From contig VZTJ01000073.1 in the NCBI GenBank assembly GCA_013397795.1, forward strand, positions 364,310-428,309: 64,000 nucleotides of DNA, given 5' to 3'. Origin of the DNA: Orthonyx spaldingii. Taxonomy: Eukaryota; Chordata; Aves; Passeriformes; Orthonychidae. The position numbers and the translations under genes are program-made. Below, piece by piece: positions 22,267 to 35,264 of this stretch (the first letter of the stretch is position 1; every line of letters starts with the position of its first letter). The notes under the pieces are model-generated. The model saw only the letters and a list, made by a program, of their open reading frames with translations, searched no databases and was not told where the DNA came from.

Positions 22267-24311
22267 GCATCCCAGGGAGTCGCCGCTGCTGCCTCCACGT
22301 GGAATCGCTGCTGGGAGAGCTCCAGCTCGGACATGGTTGGATGCTGCTGCCAGATAAACCAGGAACAAACACCACAGAAATGATCCCACTTTTCTTAAAA
22401 ACAACAGGAATAGGGGGGAAATAGGGAAACAAGCAGCTGGACAAGTTCAGAGCTGCTGCTCCCAGCTCATTCCCGGCCCTGAGCTCGAGTTGGGGGTTTC
22501 AGTAATTCCACAACAAATGCTGCAGGTTTCCAAGTGACACCACTCCCAGTCCTGCAGCTTCCCTGGTGTTTGCTGGGAGAGTTTTAAGCTGGATCTGATT
22601 TGTCACCACCACTAAAACAGGTTCTGATTGCTGCTTCACAGCCCTGCCTGCAAAAAACCATTTTACTCCCTCCTCCCTGGCATCCTTTCATCGCCCTGCC
22701 TTCAGCTGAGACCCTGCAAACAATTTGGGAATAACACATCGACCCCCAAATCCAGCTGCCTTCCCTTAGCAACTCACACTTCCCAGAGCTCACAGGAATA
22801 AAAAGAATAAAATTTTGCTTCTGAGAATGCAGGGATTTGTTGGGCAGGAAGGTGTCTGGGAGCAGGAAGAGGCAGAGGGGCTGCACGGAGTGGCACAAAG
22901 TCGAGGTCAATCCTGATGGAGAGCAGGGAAGAAGAGCCACGATGGCCCCTGCAGGGGTGGCACAAGCAGGGGGTGATGCCAGAGCCCGGGGTGACCTGCC
23001 TGCCCCGCTCCCAGGCACAGGGCAGGACGTGGGGTGAGGTGTCCATGGATCCTGAGGGTGCTCAGCACGTGCTGCTTTCCCAGGAACTCTGTGGCTGGTT
23101 GGGACTTGAATGCTGGAGCCTGGTTTTCCTACAGGGCACCCTTGGGAGCAGGTTTGTCATGACTTGCAGAACCTGAAAATGCTCCGAGTCCAAGCCAAGA
23201 GGCCACTGCTGGTATGAAAGGTGGGGGCAGGAATAAACAACTCGATTCCAAGGGCACATCGGGGCACCACTGGCTACAGCAACAGATGAAACAGTTCCAC
23301 AAAACATCAAAAACCTGTAATTGTGATATTCCCTGGTTTTGATTTTTGAATTTTTAGCCCTCTGATGGAAGAATCTGTTGGAGGGATCTCAGTGTGCCTG
23401 GCTCTACCTTCAGCCAAAGGGCTGCAGAGGATTTGGAATCCCAGTGAGAGCAACTCCCCAGATCCTGCACATCCCAGGGCACAGCAGAACAAAGCAGCCA
23501 CGGGAAGGGTGGGAGAGCACAGGGTCGCTGCCAGCAGCAGCAGGTGGGAGAAAGGAGCATCCAAGGGAAGCCTCTGCCCACCTGAAACCCAAAGGGCCCT
23601 CGGGGGTGCTGCTTCTCCCCAACGCCGATCGTCGGGGGCTGAAGGAGGTGCCTCGCCCCGGCAGGCCCAAGGGTTTTCCAAAGGACTTGGGAAGCCTGGA
23701 TGCTGACTGGGGGTGGGAAAAGAGTGGAAGGGGCGGCGTGGGGGGGGAGCAGCCCTGAGCTGTCCCAGAGCCCGTGCGCCCGCAGCACCTCTGGGAACGC
23801 TCCCGTTCACACCCACAACCCCGAGCAAACACTGCCCAGCTCTCCACGCTGCTGCTGCAGCTCCAGGGACCCGCTGGCCCAGCTGCAACCTTAATTCGGG
23901 AGCGCTGGAACGAGGCAGGCACGTCCCACACCGCTCCTGCTCCAACCGGTTGTCCAGCTGGGAGCAGCGGGGAGATTCCAGCCCGGCAGCCCCATCCCGG
24001 CCCGGCAGCGCTGCTCCCCGCCAGCGCCCTGCCCCGGACATGCGGCCAGCCCGGTTCTTCCAGCGCCGGGAGAGCCCGAGGGCCAGCCCCGGGCTGTGCC
24101 GGCCCAGAGCGGGGCCGTGCTGACACCCAGTGGAAGCACCGGAGCCGGAATCTTTCCCTCCCGCTGCGCTACCGAGACCGGGAAATGCACGTGGGCAGCA
24201 GGAAACGCCGGGGTCCTGCCCGCGGCGAGCAGACAGAACCGAGGTAAAGAGAAACAGGGATCACAGATGCCTTCGGGTCGCTTCTCTTTTTGTGGTGCTT
24301 TTGTCCCATCC

Positions 24312-24438
24312 CTGGAAGGCTCCGAGGCCAGGCTGGAGCAGCCTGGGATGGTGGAAGGTGCCCGTGGCAGGGCGTGGAATGGGATGGGATTTGAGGTCCC
24401 TCCCAACCCAAACCCTTCTGGAATTCCATGATCCTTAT
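24312..24438 (+). mobile_element. CR1 3' fragment
   Basis: TCCGAGGCCAGGCTGGAGC to CCCTTCTGGAATTCCATGAT, with a GGAATGGGATGGGAT variant in place of the usual GGCACTGGATGGGCT. Confidence 0.8.
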
Positions 24439-26567
24439 TCCCCATACCACGAGCAGACAGACAACTGGCGAGATGCTCCAGAGATTTCCAGGAGCACCCA
24501 GAGCCACTCCTGTCCTTTGCAGACTGAACACAACACCCACAGGGCAAAATTCCCAGGAAAAATGGCAACAGGGATCATCCGTGACCTCCCTGCTCCCTTC
24601 GCAGGGAACCAGTGGCCAGGAGAAGGATTCTTCCACCCCTACCCCAAACCAAACTGTGAGTAGCAGCTCCCTGGATCCTGGCAGGTAAAAATGGATGGAA
24701 TTTTAAACAGGACTGGAATTTCAAAAAGGACTGGATTTTAGAACACATCTCAGGCAAGGTTTACAATCACAGCACAAATATTTTATACACACTAGAAAAA
24801 GGTTTGGGTTTGGTAAAACAAAACAAGATCCTCCTCCAAGGATGCACTCTGGAAAAGGAAATTTGAAGCATCTGGCAGCTGCAGGACTTGCAGTGGTTTT
24901 GGGGAAGGATGGGGATGCTCTGGGATGCACCACAGCTGAAGGGACTGGAGGAGCTCAGGCACCTCAGATTTTAAACCCAATTTTCCATCAAAAAAGGTCC
25001 AGCAAGGCCAAACTCTGTTCCCATCTCCCTTGTGGAGGAGGTGCAGTGGCCAGGGCTGGATGAAAATTTGGGAATTCTGGCCATGCAGATACACCTGGTT
25101 TGCACAGGGTGCCTGCCAGTGCAAACAGAGAATGAAAGCCCCTTAAAGCACAGAACCTCCATTTGTGATGTTTCCTTCTTCAGACAATTCACCCTTGAGA
25201 GTATTGAGAGATCTCACAGTAGAGACTTTTTTTTCAATTACAAATAATGCTGCCAGTGTCTTAATTGGGGATTAAAATCCTTAATAATGTGAAATGAAAG
25301 GAAACAGACAACTCCCAAGATCTTCAGCTGGACTTGGCGTTCTGGGTGTTTAATTAAGGCTGTGCTCCTTCGTAACCTCCACTTCACAAGTTATTCCAGC
25401 ACCATCCTGCTGATCAAACCTGGGCTGCAGCTCCCTTTGATTTTCAAAGTCAGCCTCCACTGTGGGACTCTGTCAAACCCAATGTACATTTCGGGAGAGG
25501 AGCAGTGGAAAAACCTGCTTTTATTTTCCTCTGCATTTCTTCTGACTGGAATTTTTACATCTTTAGCACACATGAAAGCCACGAAAGGTGACTTTTAGAT
25601 CAAGGTTACTTTGAAAAACATCTGAGCAGTGTTATTTTAAAGACATCAGCCTGAAGTCACTGGAAAAGGCAACGAGCTGCAGGGCAGTTTCTCCACAGAA
25701 GGTCCCTGTTCCTCCCCACAGGGCACTACCCAGCCCATCCCCACCGGGACAGAGGGGAAAACTACAAAGAGACGTTTGCAGAGAGACTTTCAGCTGGATC
25801 AGAGTCAGCCTGTAAAGCAGGAGAGGGCTGTGCTGGAAGCTCCAGGCTGGCAGTCACGGGATGCAGCCTGGCCCCAGGTTCTGTGACCTTCAGCAGATTC
25901 TTTCCCTGTCTGCCGGAGATAAAGCCGAGGACGCGGGCGGGAGATGCTCCGGGGAGAGCTCAGCTCAAAGAACTGGGAAGGTGGGAAGGATTTCACCCCC
26001 TTCTTGGCTACAGGAATTCATTAAAGCACCTATTTTTAAGGATGGGGGGGAATATAGAATAATTTGCATTTTTTGATCGTCAAACTATTAACACAGCAAA
26101 GACAGGAATGCTGAAGATTTACAGGCTGGTCCTTCCTGACCAGGGGAATAAACAAGGAAAAGTTTAATTTCTGTGGGAAAAGCAAGTTTTTCTGCCGCCT
26201 AAAGTCAACTCAAAAGCAGTCAGGCAGTTAAAAAAATGAGGTGAAAAGTGTCAGCAATCCTGCCAAGGATTTTACATTTGTTCTGCTCCAGAATAAAATT
26301 AAATCCCCAGGGTTTGGGACCTGTTGTGCTGCTTTGTATTTTGCATGAAAGGAAGGAACCAGAGTGGACTGGAAACTCACCTACATAAGCAGACTTGCTC
26401 CCTGTCCAGCTTGCCTTGATTTTATCGGTGTAATGATCCTGAAACAAGAATAAAATAAAAATTATAAGGATTTCACAGTGCAAGAAAGCCAAAGCTGAGG
26501 GGGGTTGGCACTTGTGGTTTAATGCTAATCACAAGAACAGAATTTTGAGATAGAAAAATCTGCCTCA

Positions 26568-26672
26568 AGCTTGGAGCAGCCTGGGACAGTGGGAGGTGTC
26601 CCTGCCCATGGCAGGGAGTGGGACTGGATGGGCTTTAAGGTCCCTTCCAACCCAAACCATTCCGGGATTACT
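26568..26672 (+). mobile_element. CR1 3' tail fragment
   Basis: AAGCTTGGAGCAGCCTGGG to AAACCATTCCGGGATTA. It lies about 140 bp from an oppositely oriented CR1 body fragment. Confidence 0.8.
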
Positions 26673-26811
26673 TTGTCCCTGGGGACTCGGAGCTGTCAGC
26701 CTCCAGTGATGTGTTCTCACAGCTGGGTTTAAATCACTGCCTGAACACATCTGAGAGCTCACATTCCCTATGGAGGCCTTGACACACTCGGAAAAAACCC
26801 TGGAATTTTAT

Positions 26812-26912
26812 CAGTCCTCTCCTGGAGTCCTCTTAGGCACCGGAAGGGCTCTGGGATGTCCCTGGAGCCTTCTCTTCTCCAGGTGACCAGCCCCAGCTCT
26901 CCCAGCCTGTGA
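26812..26912 (-). mobile_element. CR1 body fragment
   Basis: CCTCTCCTGGAGTCCTCTTA to CCCCAGCTCTCCCAGCC, from the internal part of CR1 only. Confidence 0.7.
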
Positions 26913-27889
26913 GGGTGACACAAACCACAGGCGATGGGAATTCTGTGAGAGCTGGAGCAGGGCCTGTAATTCCAAGTGCAGTCAGCTTCCCTTTCATTCC
27001 CCTGGCTGTGCTGCTGCCGGGAGCCCAGGGGCTGCACACTCCGTGCAGTTCACACACGGCTGTGCAAACAGAGGTGCCGGGTTCTGATACCCAATAACCC
27101 AGCAGGGACTGGCAATTCATTCCTGTGTTCCCTTTGCTGGAATTTCCAGTGCAGGTTCCCAGCCCTGCAGACACCCCCGGTGAGGAGCTGGGATCAGAGG
27201 CACCGGGCAGTTCCTGAGCTGGGCACAGATCCCTGGCTGTGTGAGCAGGGCACGGCTGGATCCGGGATTGCCACTGACACCCTTTGGAACCAACCCAACC
27301 TCCAGGTGCCAAGGGCTGGTGGAGCTCTGGTACCAAGCCCTGGAGCTGCTCCGTGCCCGGCCCAGAGTGACCACGGGCCTGGAGAAGCCACAGACATGCA
27401 GCTCCCTCATTCCCAGGGAACAAGGAGGGAAAAACCCACCTAAAATTCCCAAGGGCTGGTCCTTGGCAAGGCAGGGAGGGGGCAGGCAGAACAGGCAGTA
27501 TTCCCATATAATCACACACCCCTTCCCATGCTGGAAACGGGATCACACTTTTAATAAGTGCTGTTCAAATTATTGTGTGGAGGAGGAAAATAAATCGTGT
27601 TAAGGACAGTCTGCCTTGCCACAGTCCTTGTCCCTGTGCCAGGCTTGTCCTGTCCACGTCCAGCGAGGAAACCAAAATAAATAAATGTGACACGTAACCT
27701 CCTCCACGGACGTGTGGCTGCTGCACAAAATCAAAGTCTGAATGGAAAAGCTGCTGCTCTGCTTATCAGTGCAAGGTCCCACTCTGCTTACACCCCCTGG
27801 AAATCGGCAGGGAAAAATAAGAAACATTTTAATATTGACTTGTGCATCCTGAGGGGGATGAAAACACAGTCAAAACAACCACGGAGCAC

Positions 27890-27965
27890 GCGGAATGGTT
27901 TGGGTTGGGGGAGACCTTCAGGGAGCAGCCAGTCCAACCCCATCTTTAATGCATCTGAGAACTCA
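27890..27965 (-). mobile_element. Short CR1 tail fragment
   Basis: GGAATGGTTTGGGTTGGGGG and CAGTCCAACCCCATCTTT, about 75 bp. Confidence 0.6.
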
Positions 27966-28489
27966 TTCTGGCTCCTGGGGCCGCTTTCCACCCCGGAGCC
28001 ATGCTGATATTCCTCCTAATCAAAGCTCCTATCAAACCAGTCATAAAAACCCACAAACCCAGCATTGCTGGCATAGTTGGAGGCCGGTGTCATGCACCCC
28101 CTCCAAAAGCCTCCACTCAGAGGCCAGGCCATGCTCGGGAAGGAATAAATCAGGGAAGGGCACGTGGGATGAGGAAATTCCACAGCTGGATGGGTCCCAG
28201 TCCCTCTGGCCAAGGCTGGCAGCAGCAGCCAGGTCTCCCTGCACTGCAGGAGTTCCAGTTCCAGCTGGAGCATCCCTGCTTTGCAGAAGGAATCCCTTGC
28301 AAGTTTTCCAGCAACATAAACCACATTCGCTTGGGAAGAGGATGGTCCATCTCCCATAAAAGTCAGGGACACTTTCTGCTTATCCCAGCTCCAAGCTTAG
28401 ACCAAAAGGCCTGACTTTGGGAGGGGGCTTGAAGCTACAAACAGAGCTGAAAATGTAATTTGGGATCTGCTCAAAATGATTCACTGTGA

Positions 28490-28738
28490 CCACAGAATCC
28501 CAAATGGTTTGGGTTGGGAGGGAGCTCAAAGTTCACCTCATCCCAACCCCCCTGCCATGGCAGGGACACCTCCCACTGTCCCAGGCTGCTCCCAGCCCCA
28601 GTGTCCAGCCTGGCCTTGGACACTGCCAGGGATCCAGGGGCAGCCACAGCTTCTCTGGGCACCCTGTGCCAGGGCCTCACTCCCTCCCAGAGAGGAGTTT
28701 ATCCCTAATATCTCATCCAAACCTGCCACATTTTTCCC
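28490..28738 (-). mobile_element. CR1 3' fragment with intact tail
   Basis: CCACAGAATCCCAAATGG, GGTTGGGAGGGAGCTCAAAG, and the core to TATCTCATCCAAACCTGCC. Confidence 0.87.
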
Positions 28739-29651
28739 TTTCTATGACAGCCACCAGTCCCTGATGCTTCCCTGCATCAGGCAGCAAGGGCTGGGTCCCA
28801 GGGCATCCCTTTGGCATTCTCTTGGAAACCAGGAGGGAGAATTTCCTCTCCTCAGCTTAAAGCAGCAGGAAACTTTCTGGTTTTGTGCTCTGGGGGAACT
28901 TTGGCAGAAGGAAAACCCTCATTTACATGGGAAAATCCCACAAAATCTCCCCTGAGTGCTCCCAGTGCCTGTGCACAGGGGATGGCTCTGGAGAGCCAAG
29001 GGGTGATGGCACAGAGCAGCTGAGCACAGCCTGGAGCAGGGAAGCAGGCTGGGAATGCAGGCAGGGCCAGCAGGCTGCTCCCGTCCCAGCAGGACAAAGA
29101 TGGGCTTTTCCACCTCAGCCCCTGCGGAGAGCCACGCTGGAGGCTCCCAGCCCACGCAGAGAGCCGGGGCCCGGAGCTGTGCTGCATGGTCAGAGCGGGG
29201 GCAGGAGGGCTTGGAGCACACATCCCAAACCAAAGGGTGCCAAAAAGTCACCTGTCCCTGCACAGCAGGTTTGGAAAGCCACGGGAGAAGGGACGGGAGC
29301 ACAAACGGGGTGAACAAAGGGGGAGCAAGGCCGGTTCCTGCCTGAGCTGAGCCAAATGTTTAAACAAGGAGCTGATCCCAGAGGCCACATCCCGCCGGCC
29401 TCAGCTGCTGCAGCACAAATAATCCTCACAACACACTTTTTTCCCTTTCCCTCCTCCCTCTGGAACTCCATCACATGCCAAGACGCTGATACGGACACAG
29501 GAAGCTGAATATAAACACATTGCCTGTTTTACCAAATATTCAAAGGAACACAACTAAAAATACTCAGCTGCTGGTGTCCAGGAACATCCCAAAGCTGCCT
29601 GGGGCTCCAAGAACCAGGGATCTGGGGTACACTGAACCCCAGGCCTCAGTT

Positions 29652-30228
29652 TGCAACTGCTTTGGGTTGGAAGGGACCTTAAAGATCATCTTATTCTGCT
29701 CCCCTGTCTTGGGCAGGGACACCTTCCCCTGTCCCAGGCTGCTCCAAGCCCCAAAACCTGGCCTTGGACACTTCCACGGATCCAGGAGCAGCCACAGCTG
29801 CTCTGGGCACCCTGTGCCAGGGCCTCCCCTCCCTCCCAGGGAACAATTCCTTCCCAATCTCCCATCCATCCCTGCCCTCTGCCAGTGGGAAGCCATTCCC
29901 TGAGTCCTATCCCTCCAGCCCTTGTCCAAAGTCTCTCTCCATCTTTCCTGAAGCCCCTTCAGGCACTGAAAAGTCACAATTAGGTCACCCCAAGCTTCAC
30001 TTTTCCAGGCTGAACAATCCCAGCTCTCCCAGCCTTTCCTCCCAGCAGAGCTGCTCCCCTCTGACCATCCTGGAGCCTCCTCTGGATTCCCTCCAGCAGC
30101 TCCAGGTCCCTCCTCTCCTGGGGCCCCCAGACCCGGAGGCAGCACTGCAGGGGGGTCTCACCAGCAGATCCAGGAGTGGATCCTCTCCTCCCCAGGCTGG
30201 ACGGGGCTCAGCAGCTCCACAGTAACCA
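29652..30228 (-). mobile_element. Longest CR1 copy in the window
   Basis: About 575 bp from GGTTGGAAGGGACCTTAAAG through the core and body (AGCTCCAGGTCCCTCCTCTC, GGGGTCTCACCAGCAGATC). It reaches the segment encoding the end of the CR1 ORF2 region or its 3'UTR, but holds no intact reading frame. Confidence 0.87.
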
Positions 30229-31261
30229 GTTGTTATTGCTATTCCCAGCCCATGGGAATGCTGGATCCCCCAGAGCCAGGTGTCTCTCCATGGGATGGAT
30301 GTACCCCCACCATGCTCCCACCTCCCATGGGTACCCCCACAGCTCCCCCACCTTCCTGCTCCTACCTACTCCCTAAAATCCCATGGAGAATCCTACCACA
30401 GCCCAGTCACCCTGAGGACTTCTGTCACAGCCTCTGCTCTTTCTCATCAATCCTTGCAAAACACGGAATGAAAACTTCTTGTTCGTGTCATCAGTGTTTT
30501 CTCACCCACCCAAATTCCCCTCCAGGTTATTCCTGAGAGCAGAAATGATGTGGGTCCAAGAGCTCCCAACACTGACGGCAGGATGAACACTGAGGTTCGG
30601 AGAAACGAGCCCCAGTTGTGAAATATTGCAAAATGCACCAAATAGCTGCACAATTCCAGCAATGCAGGAATCCCAAGAGTCACCAAACATCTGCAGCTCC
30701 CATTTCCCAAGCAACAGTGAGTCCAACGACTTTCAAGATGCGGGTGTCTTGCTCCCTGCTCCCACTCAATAAACGGAGTTTTGCTCCAATTCCTGCCCCT
30801 GCTCAGGGGTATTTCTGTGCCAGGACACGGGGTCTGGCAGCCTTGCCCCATTCCCATGGTTTGTGTAAGCACAGATGAAGTTGCAGCAACTCAATCCTCC
30901 CTGGAATACGGCTCCATGGCTTGGCCGTGGTGCTTCCCCTGATAACCATAAACCTTTGGAAATGATTCCCTCCGCCCCCGGCAGTGATCTCTGCTCTGGC
31001 AAAGGGGGCAAAGGGAAAGGGCGGAGGGTGAGGATTTATGGGGCTGCAGCACGGATTTCTGGAGCAATGTGGATTTGCTTTCGCAACAGAGCCCGATCAG
31101 AGAGGGACACACTGGGATCTGGGAAGCTGTGTCCAGGGAAGGAGCACGTTCCCACCCTGCAGAGCTGGCGTGTTCAGCTTCTTCCACTCAGCATTCCAGC
31201 AAGTCCTGCAGGGATGGTGGAGCCACAGAAAAGGGAGGGAAAGGGACTTTTTAAACAGGCA

Positions 31262-31545
31262 GAGAGAGACAGGACACAGGGAATGGCTTCCCACTGCCAG
31301 AGGGCAGGGATGGATGGGAGATTGGGCAGGAATTGTTCCCTGGGAGGGTGGGCAGGCCCTGGCACAGGGTGCCCAGAGAAGCTGTGGCTGCCCCTGGATC
31401 CCTGGCAGTGCCCAAGGCCAGGCTGGACACTGGGGCTTGGAGCAGCCTGGGACAGTGGGAGGTGTCCCTGCCATGGCAGGGCTGGCACTGGGTGGGCTCT
31501 GAGGTCCCTTCCAGCCCAAACCAATTGGGATTCCATAATTCTACT
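31262..31545 (+). mobile_element. CR1 3' fragment
   Basis: GAGACAGGACACAGGGAATG to CAATTGGGATTCCATAATTC. It is very close in sequence to the copies at 11660, 41393 and 61300, so a relatively young subfamily. Confidence 0.88.
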
Positions 31546-32220
31546 GTCTCATCCCAAGCCTTACTACAGAGAACTTGCCATCAATCTGGCTCACATATTC
31601 TGAGTCTTTTTAAGAACAAAACCTAAAAACTTAAGAACTTTCAGTACTTAAAAAGTTATCATATGGCCAAAGAAACACTATATTTGAAATAAAAGAAATA
31701 TCTGAAACCTACAACACAACTCAATAATTTGATTTAACACCAGCAAGAGATGAGAGATCAGTTGTTCTGCTGCCTGGGAGCCCAAAGAGACTCCTCCAGG
31801 ATAACAGGAGACCTTCATTTTCCAAGGAAAAGTCCTCCATCAGTAACTGTGTGATTACATAATGAGCTCGCCCTCCCCCAGACCCCATGCATTGTTCCCC
31901 TCTGGAGCTGATTGCTCCTCGATCAGAGATATCCCGAACGCTGCGGTGCATCCCACGCCGGGATCACACACGGGATTGAGGAGTCATTAACTCCATACTA
32001 ATCCCTCAATCTCATTTAGTGGCACTGAGCAGCACAAAATCCTGCCAGTGTCCACTACTCGCCCTTTACTCCCAGAATTGTATTTCTAAACCAATTTGCA
32101 GCCCAGACAAACACACACAAGCAACGTGCCCCTGATGCTGTGGGTTCTGAGCCAATAAAAGCACCGGATAATCGCCTGGCAAATTGCTGGCAGCTCCACT
32201 GGATGTGCCACACTAATTAA

Positions 32221-32485
32221 ATCATAGAATCACGGAATATCCTGAGCTGGAAGGGACCCACAAGGATCATCAAGTCCAGCTCCTGGCCCTGCACAGGGCA
32301 ATCCCAAAATCTCACCCTGTGCTTCCCTGAGCTCCAGCAGCCTCGGGGCCCGTGCCCATTCCCTGGGGATCTGTGCCCATTCCCTGGGGATCTGTTCAGT
32401 GTGAGAAGAATCCTTTCCTGATATCCAACCTAAACCCCTCCTGACACAGCTCCAGCTCCTGCTGGCCCCTCCTTCCCAAGAGCAC
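32221..32485 (-). mobile_element. CR1 copy, CTGAGCTGGAAGGGACCCA-type
   Basis: ATCATAGAATCACGGAATAT tail complement with AAGGATCATCAAGTCCAGCT, a third CR1 subfamily. It contains a 20-bp internal duplication (GCCCATTCCCTGGGGATCTG). Confidence 0.82.
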
Positions 32486-32599
32486 CAAGGTAAAATCACA
32501 ATATACACTCAAAACCCTCTTCCCCCCCACCCCAAAACCGTAAAAAACTTAAGCCTGGACTACAGAATTGCAATTTAAAAGTTACTAAAATAACTCAAA

Positions 32600-32675
32600 A
32601 GTTCCAGGAGTTTGGCTCAATGATCCATGTGGGTCCCTTCCAACTCAGGATGTTCTGCAATTCCATGATTCCAAG
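32600..32675 (+). mobile_element. Short CR1 tail fragment
   Basis: GTGGGTCCCTTCCAACTCAG and a TTCCATGATTCC tail, facing the copy at 32221. Confidence 0.65.
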
Positions 32676-33248
32676 CAAACTTAGTAATGCAACAGGGTGT
32701 GTAATCTCAGTATCAACACGAAGCCTCCTGGAACAATGACGCTTCCCACTAATTAACTTTCTTCCCACACTCATCCCACAACTCCCCGCACGTGGGAAAC
32801 TTCCTCCGTCAAGCAGAGCTCCGTGATTCCAAGGAAAAGCCATGGCCTGACGGCTGGGAATACTAAAATTGGTAAAATTTAAAGGATTTAGCTGAAAGCC
32901 GGGGCTGCCCCCACGTAGTTGGAGCCGCCAGCTCTGGGTATCCATCGCTGCCATGGGGAAGGTCTGGAGGGAAGGAGGCGGGAAGGAGGCAGGAAAGAGA
33001 AGAAAAGGAAGGAAAAAAAAAAGCCTATTTCCGAATTATTTTTACCTAATCGAGCAGATTATTTTTTACATAATTAAGCAGATTTTCCCTCGTTCCCGTG
33101 CCACACGCCACTTGTTGAACCACACCACAGCCGCGCGCCGCCTCCCGCCGGGAATCCTCCTCAGCACAGCACAAACCGGGACAAAAAAAAAAACCATAAA
33201 AAAAAAAACAAACCTCAAAACCAACCCCAAACCCACCCAGGCACCGCT

Positions 33249-33302
33249 NNNNNNNNNNNNNNNNNNNNNNNNNNNNNNNNNNNNNNNNNNNNNNNNNNNN
33301 NN
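33249..33302. other. Assembly gap (54 N) in CpG island
   Basis: A run of N inside the GC-rich island thought to hold the GNG12 first exon. The flanks are an A-rich stretch on the left and CCGGCC-rich DNA on the right. Confidence 1.
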
Positions 33303-33439
33303 CGGCCGGCCCCGGCAGCCAGAGGGGGGGCCGGCCTGCCGCGGCTTCCCGCTGCCGCCGCGGTGCCGGGAGGCCCGTGCCGGGCTGCGGAGCCCGGTAT
33401 TCCCGGCGGGAACAGCCCCCCCCTTGTCCCGAAAATCCC

Positions 33440-33620
33440 GGGATCCCGGTACTCACCGAGCGGCGCTCCCGGGGTCTCCACGGGCGACCGGGGCGGGAGC
33501 GAGGCCACGCCCACCGAGTTAAGCCACGCCCATTTCCCCNNNNCGCCCCGTCCGGGGCGGGGCGGGGCCAAGCGGGGATGGGCGGGGCCATGAGAATGGT
33601 GGGCGTGGCCAAGCCGGGCT
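33440..33620 (-). promoter_or_regulatory. GNG12: Putative GNG12 promoter and non-coding first exon in a CpG island
   Basis: The GC-dense block from about 33.1 to 33.65 kb has repeated GGGCGTGGC/GGGGCGGGG (Sp/KLF-type) boxes and many CpGs. On the minus strand a consensus donor, GCTCG|GTGAGTACC, sits at 33457/33456. This would end a first exon starting within about 33.46-33.55 kb and splice to the acceptor at 18097, with a 15.4-kb intron. It is the only strong CpG island between the GNG12 coding exons and DIRAS3. The assignment is by position and motif; no transcript evidence is available here. Confidence 0.55.
33540..33543. other. Assembly gap (4 N) in CpG island
   Basis: Four ambiguous bases between a GGGCGTGGC-type box and a (GGGGC)n-like run, probably a sequencing difficulty at high GC. 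The true length may differ. Confidence 1.
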
Positions 33621-34014
33621 CCAAAGCTTTCCCCGCGCATCCCAAATCCATGAAAAATTCCACGCAAAATCCGATTTTTCCCGTTCCCAGGCGTGCCCCC
33701 CGGTGTTGGGGAAGGGGCTGAGCGAGAAAAGCGTGCGCCCGAGGGGTTGGGGTAGAGAACGGCGCGGGATGGAGGGGTTGGAGCGTGGCTTTCCTGGGAA
33801 TTTTGGGAACAGGGGTTGTGGAGGGAGGCAGAGAAGGGCGGGTCTGGTGTTTGTAAAGGCTTGGCTGCTGCCCGAGCGAGCCCGGCGTGTCTCTGCTTGT
33901 GGGGCTTTGATCGCTTGGGAATAGGTTTTTCTCCAGAGGCAGGGGAGGGGTGTGGGTTAAAATTTAAATGCGGGTTCCTGCCTGGGAGCTGCGGGAAGGA
34001 GTTGAAAAATGAGG

Positions 34015-34202
34015 GTGGTAAGGCCCTGGAATAGATTGTGCAGGGAAATTGTGGCTGCCTCTTCCCTGGAAGTTTCCAAGGCCAGGTTGGAGTAACCTGG
34101 GATAGTGGAAAGTGTCCCTCCCCATGGCAGGGGGTGGAATGGGATGGGATGGGATTTAAGGTCCAACTCAAACCAGTCTGGGATTCTATGAAATTCCATG
34201 AA
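34015..34202 (+). mobile_element. CR1 3' fragment near the 33-kb CpG island
   Basis: AAGGCCCTGGAATAGATTGT to GGGATTCTATGAAATTCCATG. It is more diverged than neighbours, with a GGGATGGGATGGGAT stretch. Confidence 0.8.
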
Positions 34203-35264
34203 AACTGGGGAAGATGCTGTGCTCATCACCAACACCACCTCTGCCCGGAGTGTGTCCCCTGCCCGGAGAGCACCAGGAAAACCTGTCCTTGCTCTTTTCC
34301 ATGGTTTTGCCCAACGCCAGCACAGCCAGGTTGTTGCTGTCCCTGGCACAGCCGGGCTCTCCCGGCTCCAGCCTGTCTCTGCAGGCAGCTTTTATGGAAG
34401 AGGAGATGGGATCACCTCTGCTCGGCTCCTTTTTATTGCCATTCCAGCTGGGAACACAGGGATGCACAGGAGGACGCTGTCCTGTATTATGCCCAAATGG
34501 AGAAAAACCCCAAACAAAACCTTTAGGAAAACTGTTGAAAGAGAAGGAATTCCTCATTCGATTCCTAATGAGAACTACAGAAATCCAGTTTTCCCAAGCG
34601 TGGCCACCAGCCAGCTGGGAAGCATTGCCCTCTCGTGGGCTAAAGCAGCAGCTTCCCATCATTCCGTCCTAACCGAGAGCTTAATTAACCAGCGTTAATT
34701 AACTACCTGTGGCCTCACAGTGCAGCACTCCCGGGTGAGCAGCCCCTGACCCGAGCAGGAGCTCATCGGCATTCCCTGGAGCTCGTCAGGGATTCCCAGG
34801 AGCTTCGCTGAGGCTCCTGTTCCATTCCACTGTTTGGCACGGGGCACACACTGGACACACCGGGAGGGCACCCTGGGGCATGAACTGGGCACACTGGAGG
34901 GCACACTGGGTGCACTGGGGCTTGTACTGGGCACACTGGGAGCACTGGGACATGCAATGGACACCCCGGGAGGGCCCACTGGTCTGAACTTTGTGTTTTC
35001 TCTATTAAACATTTATTTTCCATTACAGCAGGGGCTGGATAAAGACTCATCAGGAGGAGATCTCTTGTTATCCCTTCCTCTTGTTCCACCCCAGACATTC
35101 ACCCAGGCTGTCTCACCTTTGTCTGAAGGCAGGACTGAGTTCTTCAGATCCCAGTGAAACACAGGTTTCTCTTTCTCCTACAAACACAAATATATAGGTA
35201 AATGTTTATTCTTTATTGTTATTATTATTATCATCAGTAGTAGCCTAGATCAGGGCACTCACTC

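Larger units (their letters stand above)
18098..33456 (-). other. GNG12: Presumed GNG12 5' intron (no other gene seen)
   Basis: The interval between the GNG12 first coding exon and the putative first exon contains CR1 copies, simple repeats and unique sequence. Its longer open frames lie in CR1 copies or in GC-rich DNA (about 23.3-24.25 kb) and show no domain. An additional non-coding GNG12 exon could be hidden here. Confidence 0.5.

Noticed and set aside
23307..24247. Long overlapping open frames on both strands at 23.3-24.25 kb
   Set aside because: High GC removes stop codons on both strands at once; none shows a domain or convincing splice sites. A GC-rich regulatory patch is more likely.
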